64,000 bases of DNA from DAIODI01 sp046349255. GTDB taxonomy: Bacteria > Pseudomonadota > Alphaproteobacteria > Rhizobiales > Aestuariivirgaceae. A program made the translations under genes and the position numbers. The stretch covers positions 1,178,001-1,242,000 of the forward strand of contig JAXMCR010000002.1 in the NCBI GenBank assembly GCA_046349255.1, written 5' to 3'. The notes under the pieces were generated by a model. That model had not been told where the DNA came from and ran no database searches. It worked only from the letters and a program-made list of their open reading frames with translations. Numbering within the stretch: the first letter of the stretch is position 1; each line of letters begins with the position of its first letter. Positions 43,984-51,535 of the stretch are shown here, one piece after another.

Positions 43984-45270
43984 CTACGGCCTGCACTGGC
44001 CGCTCCCCCGCACCTGGTACTTGAAGGTCGTGAGCTGCTCGAGCCCGACGGGCCCGCGGGCATGCAGCCGCCCCGTCGCGATGCCGATCTCGGCGCCGAA
44101 GCCGAACTCGCCGCCGTCGGCGAACTGGGTCGAGGCGTTGTGGATCACGATGGCGCTGTCGACGGTGTCGAGGAACGTCTCGGCCGCCCGAGGGTCGGCG
44201 GTGATGATCGCGTCGGTGTGATTCGAGCCGAACCGGGCGATGTGTGCCATCGCCGCATCGAGGCCGTCCACGATCCTGACGGCGATGATGGCGTCGAGGA
44301 ACTCCCAGCCGAAATCGTCGGTCGCGGCGGGTTTGACGCGTGTATTGAGTCGAAGCGTTTCAGGACACCCCCGGACCTCGCAGCCCGCTTCCAGGAGCGA
44401 GGCGACAACCGAGCGCGCGGCATCCTCACCGAACGCCCGGTCGATCAGCAGCGTTTCGGTCGCCCCGCATACGCCGGTCCGGCGCATCTTGCCGTTGACG
44501 GCCACGTTCCGCGCCATTTCCGGATCGGCGGCCCGGTCCACGTAGATATGGCAAATTCCCTCGAGGTGGGCGAACACCGGCACCCGCGCTTCGCGTTGCA
44601 CCCGTTCCACCAGACTCCGCCCGCCGCGCGGAACGATCACGTCGATCGACCCGTCGAGCCCTTCGAGCATCATCCCGACCGCGTCGCGGTCGACCGTCGG
44701 GACAAGCTGGATCGCTGCCGGCGGCAACCCTGCCTCGGCGAGGCCCGCCGCCATGGCGCGCGCAATCTCACGAGAGGAGCCGAAACTGTCAGACCCTGCG
44801 CGCAGGATCGCCGCGTTCCCGGCCTTCATGCAGAGCGCACCGGCATCCGCCGTCACGTTCGGGCGGCTTTCGAAGATTACGCCGATCACGCCGATCGGCA
44901 CGCGAACGCGGGCAATGTCCAGACCCGACGGCACGTCCCAGCGCGCCATCGTCTGACCCACCGGATCGGGCAGCGTTGCAATCGTTTCGAGTCCCGACGC
45001 AATTGATTCAAGCCTGGCGGGCGTCAGTGTCAGCCGGTCGACGAAGGATTCGGGTCGCGCCGCCTCCCGCGCCGCTGCAATGTCGAGCGCGTTCGCCGCC
45101 AGCACCGCGGGCTGGTTCGCCCGCAGATGCCGGGCCATCGCGTTCAGCGCCGCGTCCTTCTGCTCGGTCGAGGCGAGCGCCAGCGTTCGCGCCGCCGCCT
45201 TCGCCGCGCGACCAACCTCGGCCATCAGCGCGCGCGTCGCCTCACCCTTGATCGAATCCGGCCTGTTCAC
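43984..45270 (-). CDS. proA: Gamma-glutamyl phosphate reductase
   Basis: NADPH-dependent second step of proline synthesis, making glutamate-5-semialdehyde, 428 residues. Aldehyde-dehydrogenase fold with the catalytic Cys in RRTGVCGATETLL near 257, the NADP region RVPIGVIGVIFESRPNVTAD, and a C-terminus FADGGEFGFGAEIGIATGRL. The start overlaps the proB stop (ATGA), giving a coupled proBA pair. Confidence 0.96.
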   Translation of the reverse strand: MNRPDSIKGEATRALMAEVGRAAKAAARTLALASTEQKDAALNAMARHLRANQPAVLAANALDIAAAREAARPESFVDRLTLTPARLESIASGLETIATLPDPVGQTMARWDVPSGLDIARVRVPIGVIGVIFESRPNVTADAGALCMKAGNAAILRAGSDSFGSSREIARAMAAGLAEAGLPPAAIQLVPTVDRDAVGMMLEGLDGSIDVIVPRGGRSLVERVQREARVPVFAHLEGICHIYVDRAADPEMARNVAVNGKMRRTGVCGATETLLIDRAFGEDAARSVVASLLEAGCEVRGCPETLRLNTRVKPAATDDFGWEFLDAIIAVRIVDGLDAAMAHIARFGSNHTDAIITADPRAAETFLDTVDSAIVIHNASTQFADGGEFGFGAEIGIATGRLHARGPVGLEQLTTFKYQVRGSGQCRP

Positions 45271-46406
45271 GGCTCGCCTCGCCCGGTCAGCACCACGAGA
45301 TCGTCGCGGTGGATCAGTTCATCGCGGCCACGATACCCCAAAATGCCTTCGATCTCCTGCGACTTGCGCCCGATGATGCGTTCGGCGTCGTGGCGGTCGT
45401 AGGCGATCAGCCCGCGCGCCAGCTCCTGGCCATCGGAATGGATGCTCACCGGATCGCCGCGCGAAAACGTACCGTCGATCGCCCGCACCCCCGCCGGCAG
45501 CAGGCTTTTCCCCGACAGAAGCGCCTTTGCCGCGCCCGCGTCCACCTGCAGCCGGCCGACCGGCACCAGCGTGCCGGCGATCCAGCGCTTTCTCGCCTGG
45601 AGCGGCGTCGCCGAGGGCAGGAACCAGGTCGAGGGCGTGCCCGCGGCGTCGATGCGCGACAGCGGGCTCATCTCGTGGCCCGAGGCGATCACCATGCGCG
45701 CGCCGCCTGCCAGCGCGATCTTTGCCGCCTCGATCTTGGTGATCATGCCGCCGCTGCCGACGCCAGACACGGGCTTCCCCGCCATCGCCTCGATCGCCGG
45801 GGTGATCTCGCGCACCTCGCGCACCCGTTCCGCGCCGGGCGTTCCGGGCGGGGCGGTGTAGAGCCCGTCGATGTCGGAGAGGAGCACGAGGCAGTCGCCC
45901 GAGAGCATCGCGGTGACGCGCGCGGCGAGCCGGTCGTTGTCCCCATAACGGATCTCCGAGGTCGCGACCGTATCGTTCTCGTTGATCACCGGGATGGCGC
46001 CCGCCTTCAGCAGCGTGAACAGTGTCGCGCGGGCATTGAGGTAGCGCCGGCGCGCCTCGGTGTCGTTGAGCGTGAGCAGCACCTGACCCGCGACGATGTC
46101 CCGCTCGGCGAGCATCTGCTGCCACGCGTGCGCGAGTGCGATCTGCCCGACCGCGGCAGCCGCCTGCTTCTCCTCGAGCTTCAATGGCCCCTTCGGCAGG
46201 CCCAGCATGCGGCGGCCGAGCGGGATCGCGCCGGACGAGACGATCACCACCTCGCTGCCCCGGCTTTTGAGGGCCGCGATGTCGTCGCCGAGCGAGGCGA
46301 GCCAGGCTCGCTTGAGCTTGCCCGCCGCCTGGTCGACGAGCAGCGCCGAGCCGATCTTCACGACGATGCGCCGGGCGGCGGAGACCTTTGCCTTCACGGC
46401 CGCCAC
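45267..46406 (-). CDS. proB: Glutamate 5-kinase
   Basis: First step of proline synthesis, feedback-inhibited in most bacteria, 379 residues. Amino-acid-kinase domain (14-260) with RIVVKIGSALLVD, VIVSSGAIPLGRRMLG, VINENDTVATSEIRYGDNDRL and GSGGMITKIEAAKIAL. The C-terminal PUA domain (about 280-379) contains GVRAIDGTFSRGDPVSI and GLIAYDRHDAERIIGRKS. It overlaps the end of obgE by 13 bp and the start of proA by 4 bp. Confidence 0.96.
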   Translation of the reverse strand: MAAVKAKVSAARRIVVKIGSALLVDQAAGKLKRAWLASLGDDIAALKSRGSEVVIVSSGAIPLGRRMLGLPKGPLKLEEKQAAAAVGQIALAHAWQQMLAERDIVAGQVLLTLNDTEARRRYLNARATLFTLLKAGAIPVINENDTVATSEIRYGDNDRLAARVTAMLSGDCLVLLSDIDGLYTAPPGTPGAERVREVREITPAIEAMAGKPVSGVGSGGMITKIEAAKIALAGGARMVIASGHEMSPLSRIDAAGTPSTWFLPSATPLQARKRWIAGTLVPVGRLQVDAGAAKALLSGKSLLPAGVRAIDGTFSRGDPVSIHSDGQELARGLIAYDRHDAERIIGRKSQEIEGILGYRGRDELIHRDDLVVLTGRGEP

Positions 46407-47455
46407 TCCCCGTCGTCGCCATCGGCCTCCGCATCAACCTGTGCCTCGGCCACGCGCGCGGCGGCACGGGCCTGCTCGACCGTCTTGAGCAGCACAGCCA
46501 TCGTCTCGGGCACGCCCTGGCCCGTCGCGCCCGACACCACGCGCGGCGTCTTGCGGACGCGGCGCTTGAAGTCGGCGAGCTTCGTTTCGAGTTCCTCCGG
46601 CAGCACGGCGTCCGCCTTGTTGAAGGCAACCACCTCGGGCTTCGTCTCGAGCCCGCCGCCGTAGGCCTTCAGTTCGCGACGGACCGTGCGGTAAGCGTCT
46701 ACCGGATCATCTGCCGTCGCATCGATCAGGTGCAGGAGCACGGCGCACCGCTCGATGTGGCCGAGGAAGCGCGTGCCGAGCCCGGCGCCATCGCTGGCGC
46801 CCTCGATCAGGCCCGGAATGTCGGCGAGTACGAACGACGCCGAGCCGACGCGCACGACGCCGAGGCCGGGCGTGAGCGTCGTGAACTTATAGTCGGCGAT
46901 CTTCGGCTTGGCGGCCGAGACGGCAGCGAGCATGGTTGACTTGCCGGCGTTCGGCAGGCCGACCAGGCCTGCGTCCGCGATGAGCTTGAGGCGCAGCCAG
47001 ATCCAGCGCTCCTCGCCCTGTTCGCCGGGGTTCGCGTGGCGCGGTGAGCGGTTCGTCGGACCCTTGAAGTAGGCGTTGCCGAAGCCGCCGTTGCCGCCGC
47101 GGGCGATGAGCACGCGGTCGCCGATCTTCTTCAGGTCGGCGATGACCGTTTCGTTGTCCTCCTCGAGGATCTCGGTTCCCGCCGGCACCTTCAGCACGAT
47201 GTCGGGCGCGTTGGCGCCGGAGCGGTTGCGGCCCATGCCCTGACCGCCCGCCTTCGCCTTGAAGTGCTGCTGGTAGCGGTAGTCGATCAGCGTGTTGAGG
47301 CCATCGACCGCTTCCACCCAGATGTTGCCGCCGCGCCCGCCGTCGCCGCCGTCGGGGCCGCCGTACTCGATGAACTTCTCGCGCCGGAAGCTGACGGAGC
47401 CGTTGCCGCCGTCGCCCGAACGCACGTACACCTTCGCCTGGTCGAGGAACTTCAT
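46394..47455 (-). CDS. obgE: GTPase Obg (ribosome assembly)
   Basis: A 353-residue GTPase that binds the 50S subunit. Gly-rich Obg domain (1-158: MKFLDQAKVYVRSGDGGNGS, YGGPDGGDGGRGGNIWVEA), G-domain with G1 GLPNAGKST near 167-175, G3 DIPGLIEGASDGAGLG, and NKAD-type G4 (FNKADA). A short acidic tail replaces the longer C-terminal domain of other lineages. The ATG at 47455 overlaps the stop of the upstream GNAT gene by 4 bp. Confidence 0.96.
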   Translation of the reverse strand: MKFLDQAKVYVRSGDGGNGSVSFRREKFIEYGGPDGGDGGRGGNIWVEAVDGLNTLIDYRYQQHFKAKAGGQGMGRNRSGANAPDIVLKVPAGTEILEEDNETVIADLKKIGDRVLIARGGNGGFGNAYFKGPTNRSPRHANPGEQGEERWIWLRLKLIADAGLVGLPNAGKSTMLAAVSAAKPKIADYKFTTLTPGLGVVRVGSASFVLADIPGLIEGASDGAGLGTRFLGHIERCAVLLHLIDATADDPVDAYRTVRRELKAYGGGLETKPEVVAFNKADAVLPEELETKLADFKRRVRKTPRVVSGATGQGVPETMAVLLKTVEQARAAARVAEAQVDAEADGDDGEWRP

Positions 47456-48015
47456 GCCGCAGACCTCAGCGCTTGCCAGCGCGCGCGGGTGAGCCGCACG
47501 AGCACGGTGTCGACCGCTTCGCCCGCGCCGGCCGAAAACTGCATCTCGCGCCCCACATGCTCGAAGCCGAGCTTGTCGATGAGGATGTGCCCGGAGGCCG
47601 GGTTGTCCGCATGGTAGCCCGACGGCAGCGCGTCGAGGCCCGCGATCTCGAACGCGTGCGCGACGATCGCCGCCGCGGCCTCGGTCGCGTAGCCCTTGCC
47701 CCAGTAGGGCATGCCCAGCCAATAGCCCATGTCCATGCGGCCATTGTCGGCGCGCGTGCCGTAGCCGACCGCGCCGGCGAAACGGTCACCGTCGTCTTTC
47801 ACGGTGATCGCGAAGGCGGCTCCCGGCGGCGCGGTTGACTCGACGCGTGCGATGTAGGCCAGCGCGTCCTCGAGGCCGTAGGGGTGCGGCATCAGGCCGA
47901 GGTTCCTCGCGATCGCCTTGTGGTTGGCGAGTTCGGCGATGCGCGGCGCATCCTCACGCCGTGGCGGCCTGAGGATGAGCCTCTCGGTTTCGATGCGGTC
48001 GGCGGCGAGTATCAT
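47452..48015 (-). CDS. GNAT-family N-acetyltransferase (RimJ-like)
   Basis: A 187-residue acetyltransferase of the RimJ/RimL-like branch. IETERLILRPPRREDAPRIAEL is the N-terminal signature, YWLGMPYWGKGYATEAAAAI holds the acetyl-CoA-binding loop, and SGYHADNPASGHILIDKLGF ends the core. Such genes regularly stand between rpmA and obgE in Hyphomicrobiales, suggesting modification of a ribosomal or translation protein; the target is unknown. GAGGACTCG precedes the ATG at 48015. Confidence 0.88.
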   Translation of the reverse strand: MILAADRIETERLILRPPRREDAPRIAELANHKAIARNLGLMPHPYGLEDALAYIARVESTAPPGAAFAITVKDDGDRFAGAVGYGTRADNGRMDMGYWLGMPYWGKGYATEAAAAIVAHAFEIAGLDALPSGYHADNPASGHILIDKLGFEHVGREMQFSAGAGEAVDTVLVRLTRARWQALRSAA

Positions 48016-48073
48016 CGAGTCCTCGCCTCGTCTGCCCGCGCACGCCCCGAAGGGAAAGCGCGGGACGTGCGGT

Positions 48074-48349
48074 TCACTCGGCGGCTTGCACGGCCTTCGC
48101 CGGAAGCACCGACACGAAGGTGCGCCCGCCCGCCTTCTCGCGGAACTCGACCTGGCCGGGCGCCGTGGCGAACAGCGTGTGGTCCTTGCCCATGCCGACG
48201 TTGAGGCCGGCATGCCAGCGGGTGCCGCGCTGGCGCACGATGATGTTGCCGGCGAGAACATTCTCGCCGCCGAACTTCTTCACGCCGAGGCGCTTGCTTT
48301 CCGAATCGCGGCCGTTGCGGGACGAGCCGCCTGCTTTCTTGTGAGCCAT
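48074..48349 (-). CDS. rpmA: 50S ribosomal protein L27
   Basis: A 91-residue ribosomal protein near the peptidyl-transferase centre. The sequence begins MAHKKAGGSSRNGRDSESKR directly after initiator Met (no cleavable Firmicutes-type leader), followed by LGVKKFGGENVLAGNIIVRQ and RQRGTRWHAGLNVGMG. It follows rplU after 33 bp. Confidence 0.97.
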   Translation of the reverse strand: MAHKKAGGSSRNGRDSESKRLGVKKFGGENVLAGNIIVRQRGTRWHAGLNVGMGKDHTLFATAPGQVEFREKAGGRTFVSVLPAKAVQAAE

Positions 48350-48382
48350 GGTGGGGTGCTCCTTGTTCCTGCCTGTCCGGCC

Positions 48383-48748
48383 TTACTCGGCGGCCGCCGG
48401 AGCGGCTGCCTTCGCCTTCTTCGCCGGCGCCTTGCCGCCGGTGAGGATCTCGGTGATCTTCACCGTCATCAGGTCCTGGCGATGGCCGTTCTTGCGGCGG
48501 TAATGCTTGCGGCGGCGCTTCTTGAAGATGATGACCTTGGGCCCGCGCGTCAGCGCCTGGACCTCGCCCGCGACCGTGGCGCCGGCCACCAGCGGGGCGC
48601 CGATCTCGACGGAGCCCTCGCCCGCCACCATCAGCACGTCCTTGAACTCGACGACGTCACCGGCCGCGGCTTCAAGCCGCTCGATCTCGATCACGTCGTT
48701 CTGGGCGACACGGTACTGCTTGCCGCCCGTCTTGATCACAGCATACAT
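48383..48748 (-). CDS. rplU: 50S ribosomal protein L21
   Basis: A 121-residue ribosomal protein. MYAVIKTGGKQYRVAQNDVI and the C-terminal IFKKRRRKHYRRKNGHRQDL are diagnostic; an Ala/Lys-rich tail of about 20 residues follows, typical in this order. It is the first gene of the leftward block, with a strong promoter at 48923-48951 and a leader of about 165 nt. Confidence 0.97.
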   Translation of the reverse strand: MYAVIKTGGKQYRVAQNDVIEIERLEAAAGDVVEFKDVLMVAGEGSVEIGAPLVAGATVAGEVQALTRGPKVIIFKKRRRKHYRRKNGHRQDLMTVKITEILTGGKAPAKKAKAAAPAAAE

Positions 48749-48922
48749 GGGCTGAGCCCCTTTCCGTTCTTCGTTTCCGCGCCTTCATCGGTGCCGCCGA
48801 TCCCTGAAGGGCGGCGGGCTTTGGCGGATGCGCATCGGCCGCTTCTGGCGGCCTGGGCATCCTTGAACCTTGGGCAGCGATTTGTTGCTCCGCGGGCCGG
48901 ATTGCCTGCGGATGCGGCCGGG

Positions 48923-48951
48923 TACATATCGCCAACCGCCGGAAACGTCAA
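48923..48951 (-). promoter_or_regulatory. Promoter of rplU-rpmA
   Basis: On the minus strand TTGACG (48951-48946), an exact 17-bp spacer and TATGTA (48928-48923) closely match sigma-70 consensus. The expected start near 48916 leaves a leader of about 165 nt before rplU. Confidence 0.72.
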
Positions 48952-48994
48952 CGCCAATGGGGCGGAACGGCCCAGCGGACGGCCCCAAGCGGGG

Positions 48995-49023
48995 TTGGCA
49001 AGGCCCAAACCTTCCTGTATGAA
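48995..49023 (+). promoter_or_regulatory. Promoter of tRNA-Ser(CGA)
   Basis: TTGGCA (48995-49000), 17-bp spacer and TATGAA (49018-49023) match sigma-70 consensus well; transcription would start about 70 nt before the tRNA. Confidence 0.62.
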
Positions 49024-49099
49024 GCCGCCTTCGCCAGTCCACCCCCTGCCGGAACCCTCCGCGGTTCGGCCGTGCGCGGGGGAAGAGCCCTAAGCGTCA

Positions 49100-49189
<90 letters not shown>

Positions 49190-49196
49190 CTGCTGT

Positions 49197-50045
49197 TCAC
49201 GACGGTTGCGCAGTAACACGTCGGCTGCGATGAACAAAATAGGCAATTGATCCGATTGGTACCGAGGTGTGGAAGCCCGTCCGCAGTCCCATCCATCCAA
49301 TGTTAAAAAACGTCAGCATTATAGTTCCGCTGTCATTATCGATGTAGATCCCGGGCGTAATCAGGAGAATTGCCAACAGCCAAAGTAGTTTTCGATTCAG
49401 ATTTCGATCTCGTATACATAAGATAAATGCGCCAATAATGGCGAACGTCGAAATTGTTTCGGATAGCAGTGTAAGTATCCGTACGTATGGTGGGGATGTA
49501 GCGAATGGAGAGCTTGCTCCCGGCTGCTTTACTGCTGTCTGAATGGTTAATCCGATGATTGGCAAGGTCTCGGACGCTTCGCCGAATGTCGCTGACAAGA
49601 GTATCCATTCGTCTTGCGTTTCAATCTGCGCACCGATGCCGGAAGAGCTCGTCCCGTTGTTGTAGGCCGTCCACCTGTCCATAAACTGGCTAGACATCGG
49701 TGGCTTCGAAGAAAGCAAAGAGGCGAGATCATTTAGGAATGTTTCTGCACCCGGTATCCCGGGCTTAAGCAATGCGTTTGCAGACGCCATGTCTTGCGAT
49801 ACAAGTTTCGCTACCAACGCACCCAGGATCTTTGCCTCTTGAGTCGAATTCACCTGACTCTGTGTCAGAGGCATTCCGCAACTGCTCATCAAAACCAACA
49901 AGATCATCAAGATCGCGCGTCGGAGCAATAACGCACTAGGACTGGGCGTGTCCCCGTAAGGATTCCCTGCAATGTCCACATGCTCACCAAGCGCGAACCG
50001 GCGGCTCGAAGGTGGGATTCTTCTGCCTTCCTTACGTAACGGCAT
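49197..50045 (-). CDS. Putative membrane lipoprotein of unknown function
   Basis: A 282-residue frame, clearly more AT-rich than its neighbours. A hydrophobic stretch LLLRRAILMILLVLMSSCGM (about 39-58) looks like a lipoprotein signal with Cys56 as lipidation site, so the real start may be a GTG near 49976. A soluble middle follows, then three hydrophobic segments in the last 100 residues (IISTFAIIGAFILC region, LLWLLAILLITPGIYI, and MLTFFNIGWMGL onward). I recognise no family. Its stop lies 8 bp from the tRNA 3' end. Confidence 0.5.
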   Translation of the reverse strand: MPLRKEGRRIPPSSRRFALGEHVDIAGNPYGDTPSPSALLLRRAILMILLVLMSSCGMPLTQSQVNSTQEAKILGALVAKLVSQDMASANALLKPGIPGAETFLNDLASLLSSKPPMSSQFMDRWTAYNNGTSSSGIGAQIETQDEWILLSATFGEASETLPIIGLTIQTAVKQPGASSPFATSPPYVRILTLLSETISTFAIIGAFILCIRDRNLNRKLLWLLAILLITPGIYIDNDSGTIMLTFFNIGWMGLRTGFHTSVPIGSIAYFVHRSRRVTAQPS

Positions 50046-50186
50046 GGCAGATCTTAAAACAACGAAGCTCTTTGCTCAAACCAAATTGCGTCTGGCAGCC
50101 TGGCGGCCGGCCTCTAAACAAGAACCCCGACCACTTGGCCGGGGCGTTCGCCTTGCAGCGCGTGGAATGATTGCGTCGTCGAGCGG

Positions 50187-50930
50187 TCAAGCTGGCGTGA
50201 CCGAATTACGCCTCTTGCGCGAGGCGATGCCGAGGACGGCGATACTGGTGGCAAAGAGTGGAAGAGCGGCGGGGAGTGGAATCTGCGCGGAGGGAGGATC
50301 CACAGTTTCATCGAAGCTGCTTACGACGAGCTTCTGTACATTCAGAAAGCCATTTGCCTTGCCAGAGATGTTAAATGTGCCCGTTGAAAGCGACTGATCC
50401 GATGAAAGATATTCGCCCAGAACGGTCAGGCTGTCCGGAAAGGTGGTCAAGCGGCTTTGCAGTATAGCAGTCAGTGAATCTGCTCCAACAGCATCCGTCA
50501 CGAAGCTATTGGGGGCAAGAGTCTGGACGCTGTTCGGAGTTGGAAACGGAAAACTCCTGACGGCTGTACGATCCTCTTGGCCGGCATTGATCGTGACTGG
50601 AATAGACCCCCCGATACTGAGGGTCGCCTTTACGAGCGGGGTGGGCTTGCCGAAGTATGGATCAGAAGGTGAGGATCCGCCCACCAATTGAGCGAACTTA
50701 CCTCCGGTGGGCACGAGTGTGTCTCCAGCCGAAAGGGTACCGAGAAGGGTGTCGAAAATGAAAATCGCCTCGAACTCTTTGCCCTCCAGGTTTTCACCTA
50801 CTCCGAAGGCGCCGAGGTCGCCGCCACGACTGACGGTGCCGGTGTAGGTTTGCTTTATCAAGGCCGCGTGCGCCGGTGTAACGCAAAGGGCTACGATCAC
50901 GAGCGAATTTGCTAATGAGAATAGCTTCAT
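50187..50930 (-). CDS. Secreted VPLPA-type CTERM protein
   Basis: A 247-residue exported protein. Signal peptide MKLFSLANSLVIVALCVTPAHA ends near residue 22. The body is beta-rich with few Lys or Cys. The C-terminus is a sorting signal of the VPLPA/PEP-CTERM kind: IPLPAALPLFATSIAVLGIA followed by SRKRRN, i.e. motif, hydrophobic helix, basic end. Such tails are recognised by exosortases that attach proteins to the surface or to extracellular matrix. No exosortase gene lies in this window. CAGGAGT at 7 nt supports the ATG. The gene sits in the AT-richer patch. Confidence 0.75.
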   Translation of the reverse strand: MKLFSLANSLVIVALCVTPAHAALIKQTYTGTVSRGGDLGAFGVGENLEGKEFEAIFIFDTLLGTLSAGDTLVPTGGKFAQLVGGSSPSDPYFGKPTPLVKATLSIGGSIPVTINAGQEDRTAVRSFPFPTPNSVQTLAPNSFVTDAVGADSLTAILQSRLTTFPDSLTVLGEYLSSDQSLSTGTFNISGKANGFLNVQKLVVSSFDETVDPPSAQIPLPAALPLFATSIAVLGIASRKRRNSVTPA

Positions 50931-51222
50931 CTGATTACTCCTGTTGAAGCGCGGAAGGAGACTCCGGTTTGTTAGCGGATTAAAACTCTACGAGAACTTC
51001 GACTCGTCTTTGCATGAAAATTTTTTGGTCTTCTTTACATGAAGAAATATCGCCCTATCAAATCGAGCACAATATGCTGCGACCGCTTGTTGGAATTACT
51101 TTTCTAATCGTGGATGCCTTACGTAAACACTACAGAGCGTCCAGCCTTACCGGTCGATGGCTGTCTCGAGGTTCAAGCAACAGAGGAGGCGGCGCGGCGC
51201 CCGCCGGGGTGGACATTCGATC
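50931..51222. other. AT-richer intergenic stretch without a supported gene
   Basis: Between the CTERM protein and the small membrane protein, 292 bp hold only short frames without family resemblance or good ribosome sites. Runs such as AAAATTTTTT near 51016-51025 and general AT-richness contrast with the rest of the window. It probably holds the promoter of the CTERM gene; no clean -35/-10 pair was found. Confidence 0.4.
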
Positions 51223-51435
51223 TCAATTGCTCGGAGGCACGTAGAGCAGGGCGTTTCCGAATAGAGAGATCACAAGCCCATACTCCGCCACGCGATTGGG
51301 TATGAAGGAGGCGATCCAACTCGGTGTGAAGGCAACCCAGTCAATCAGCGTTTGGCCGGGCTCGCTCAGGTAGCCGAACAGGTAGAGAATGCTCCCCGCG
51401 ATCGTCGCGGCCCAGCCAAGCAGCTTTATCACCAC
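51223..51435 (-). CDS. Small membrane protein of unknown function
   Basis: About 70 residues from GTG at 51435 (or 51432), preceded by AGGGAAGGG. Two hydrophobic segments: LLGWAATIAGSILYLFGYLS (near 4-23) and YGLVISLFGNALLYVPPS at the C-terminus, with IDWVAFTPSWIASFIPNRVAE between. A longer frame from 51498 exists but its extra residues look unnatural. Family unknown; it belongs to the same AT-richer patch. Confidence 0.45.
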   Translation of the reverse strand: MVIKLLGWAATIAGSILYLFGYLSEPGQTLIDWVAFTPSWIASFIPNRVAEYGLVISLFGNALLYVPPSN

Positions 51436-51535
51436 GCTTTGCCCTTCCCTACAGCCGTCGCCTCGCGTGCACATGCAACGCGCCTCGCAGAGGGTCAACG
51501 AGATATCTCTCCGGTGACAATACAGCCGACGCCAA

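Larger units (their letters stand above)
48749..49099. other. Divergent control region between rplU and tRNA-Ser (no gene seen)
   Basis: This 351-bp gap carries one promoter in each direction (48923-48951 leftward, 48995-49023 rightward). The rplU leader contains a hairpin GGCCGC (48837-48842), 5-nt loop, GCGGCC (48848-48853). Small open frames here have no family resemblance. Confidence 0.6.

Noticed and set aside
51014..51305. Short rightward ORFs (76 and 63 codons) in the AT-richer patch
   Set aside because: No family, overlapping frames, and antisense to the small membrane protein.
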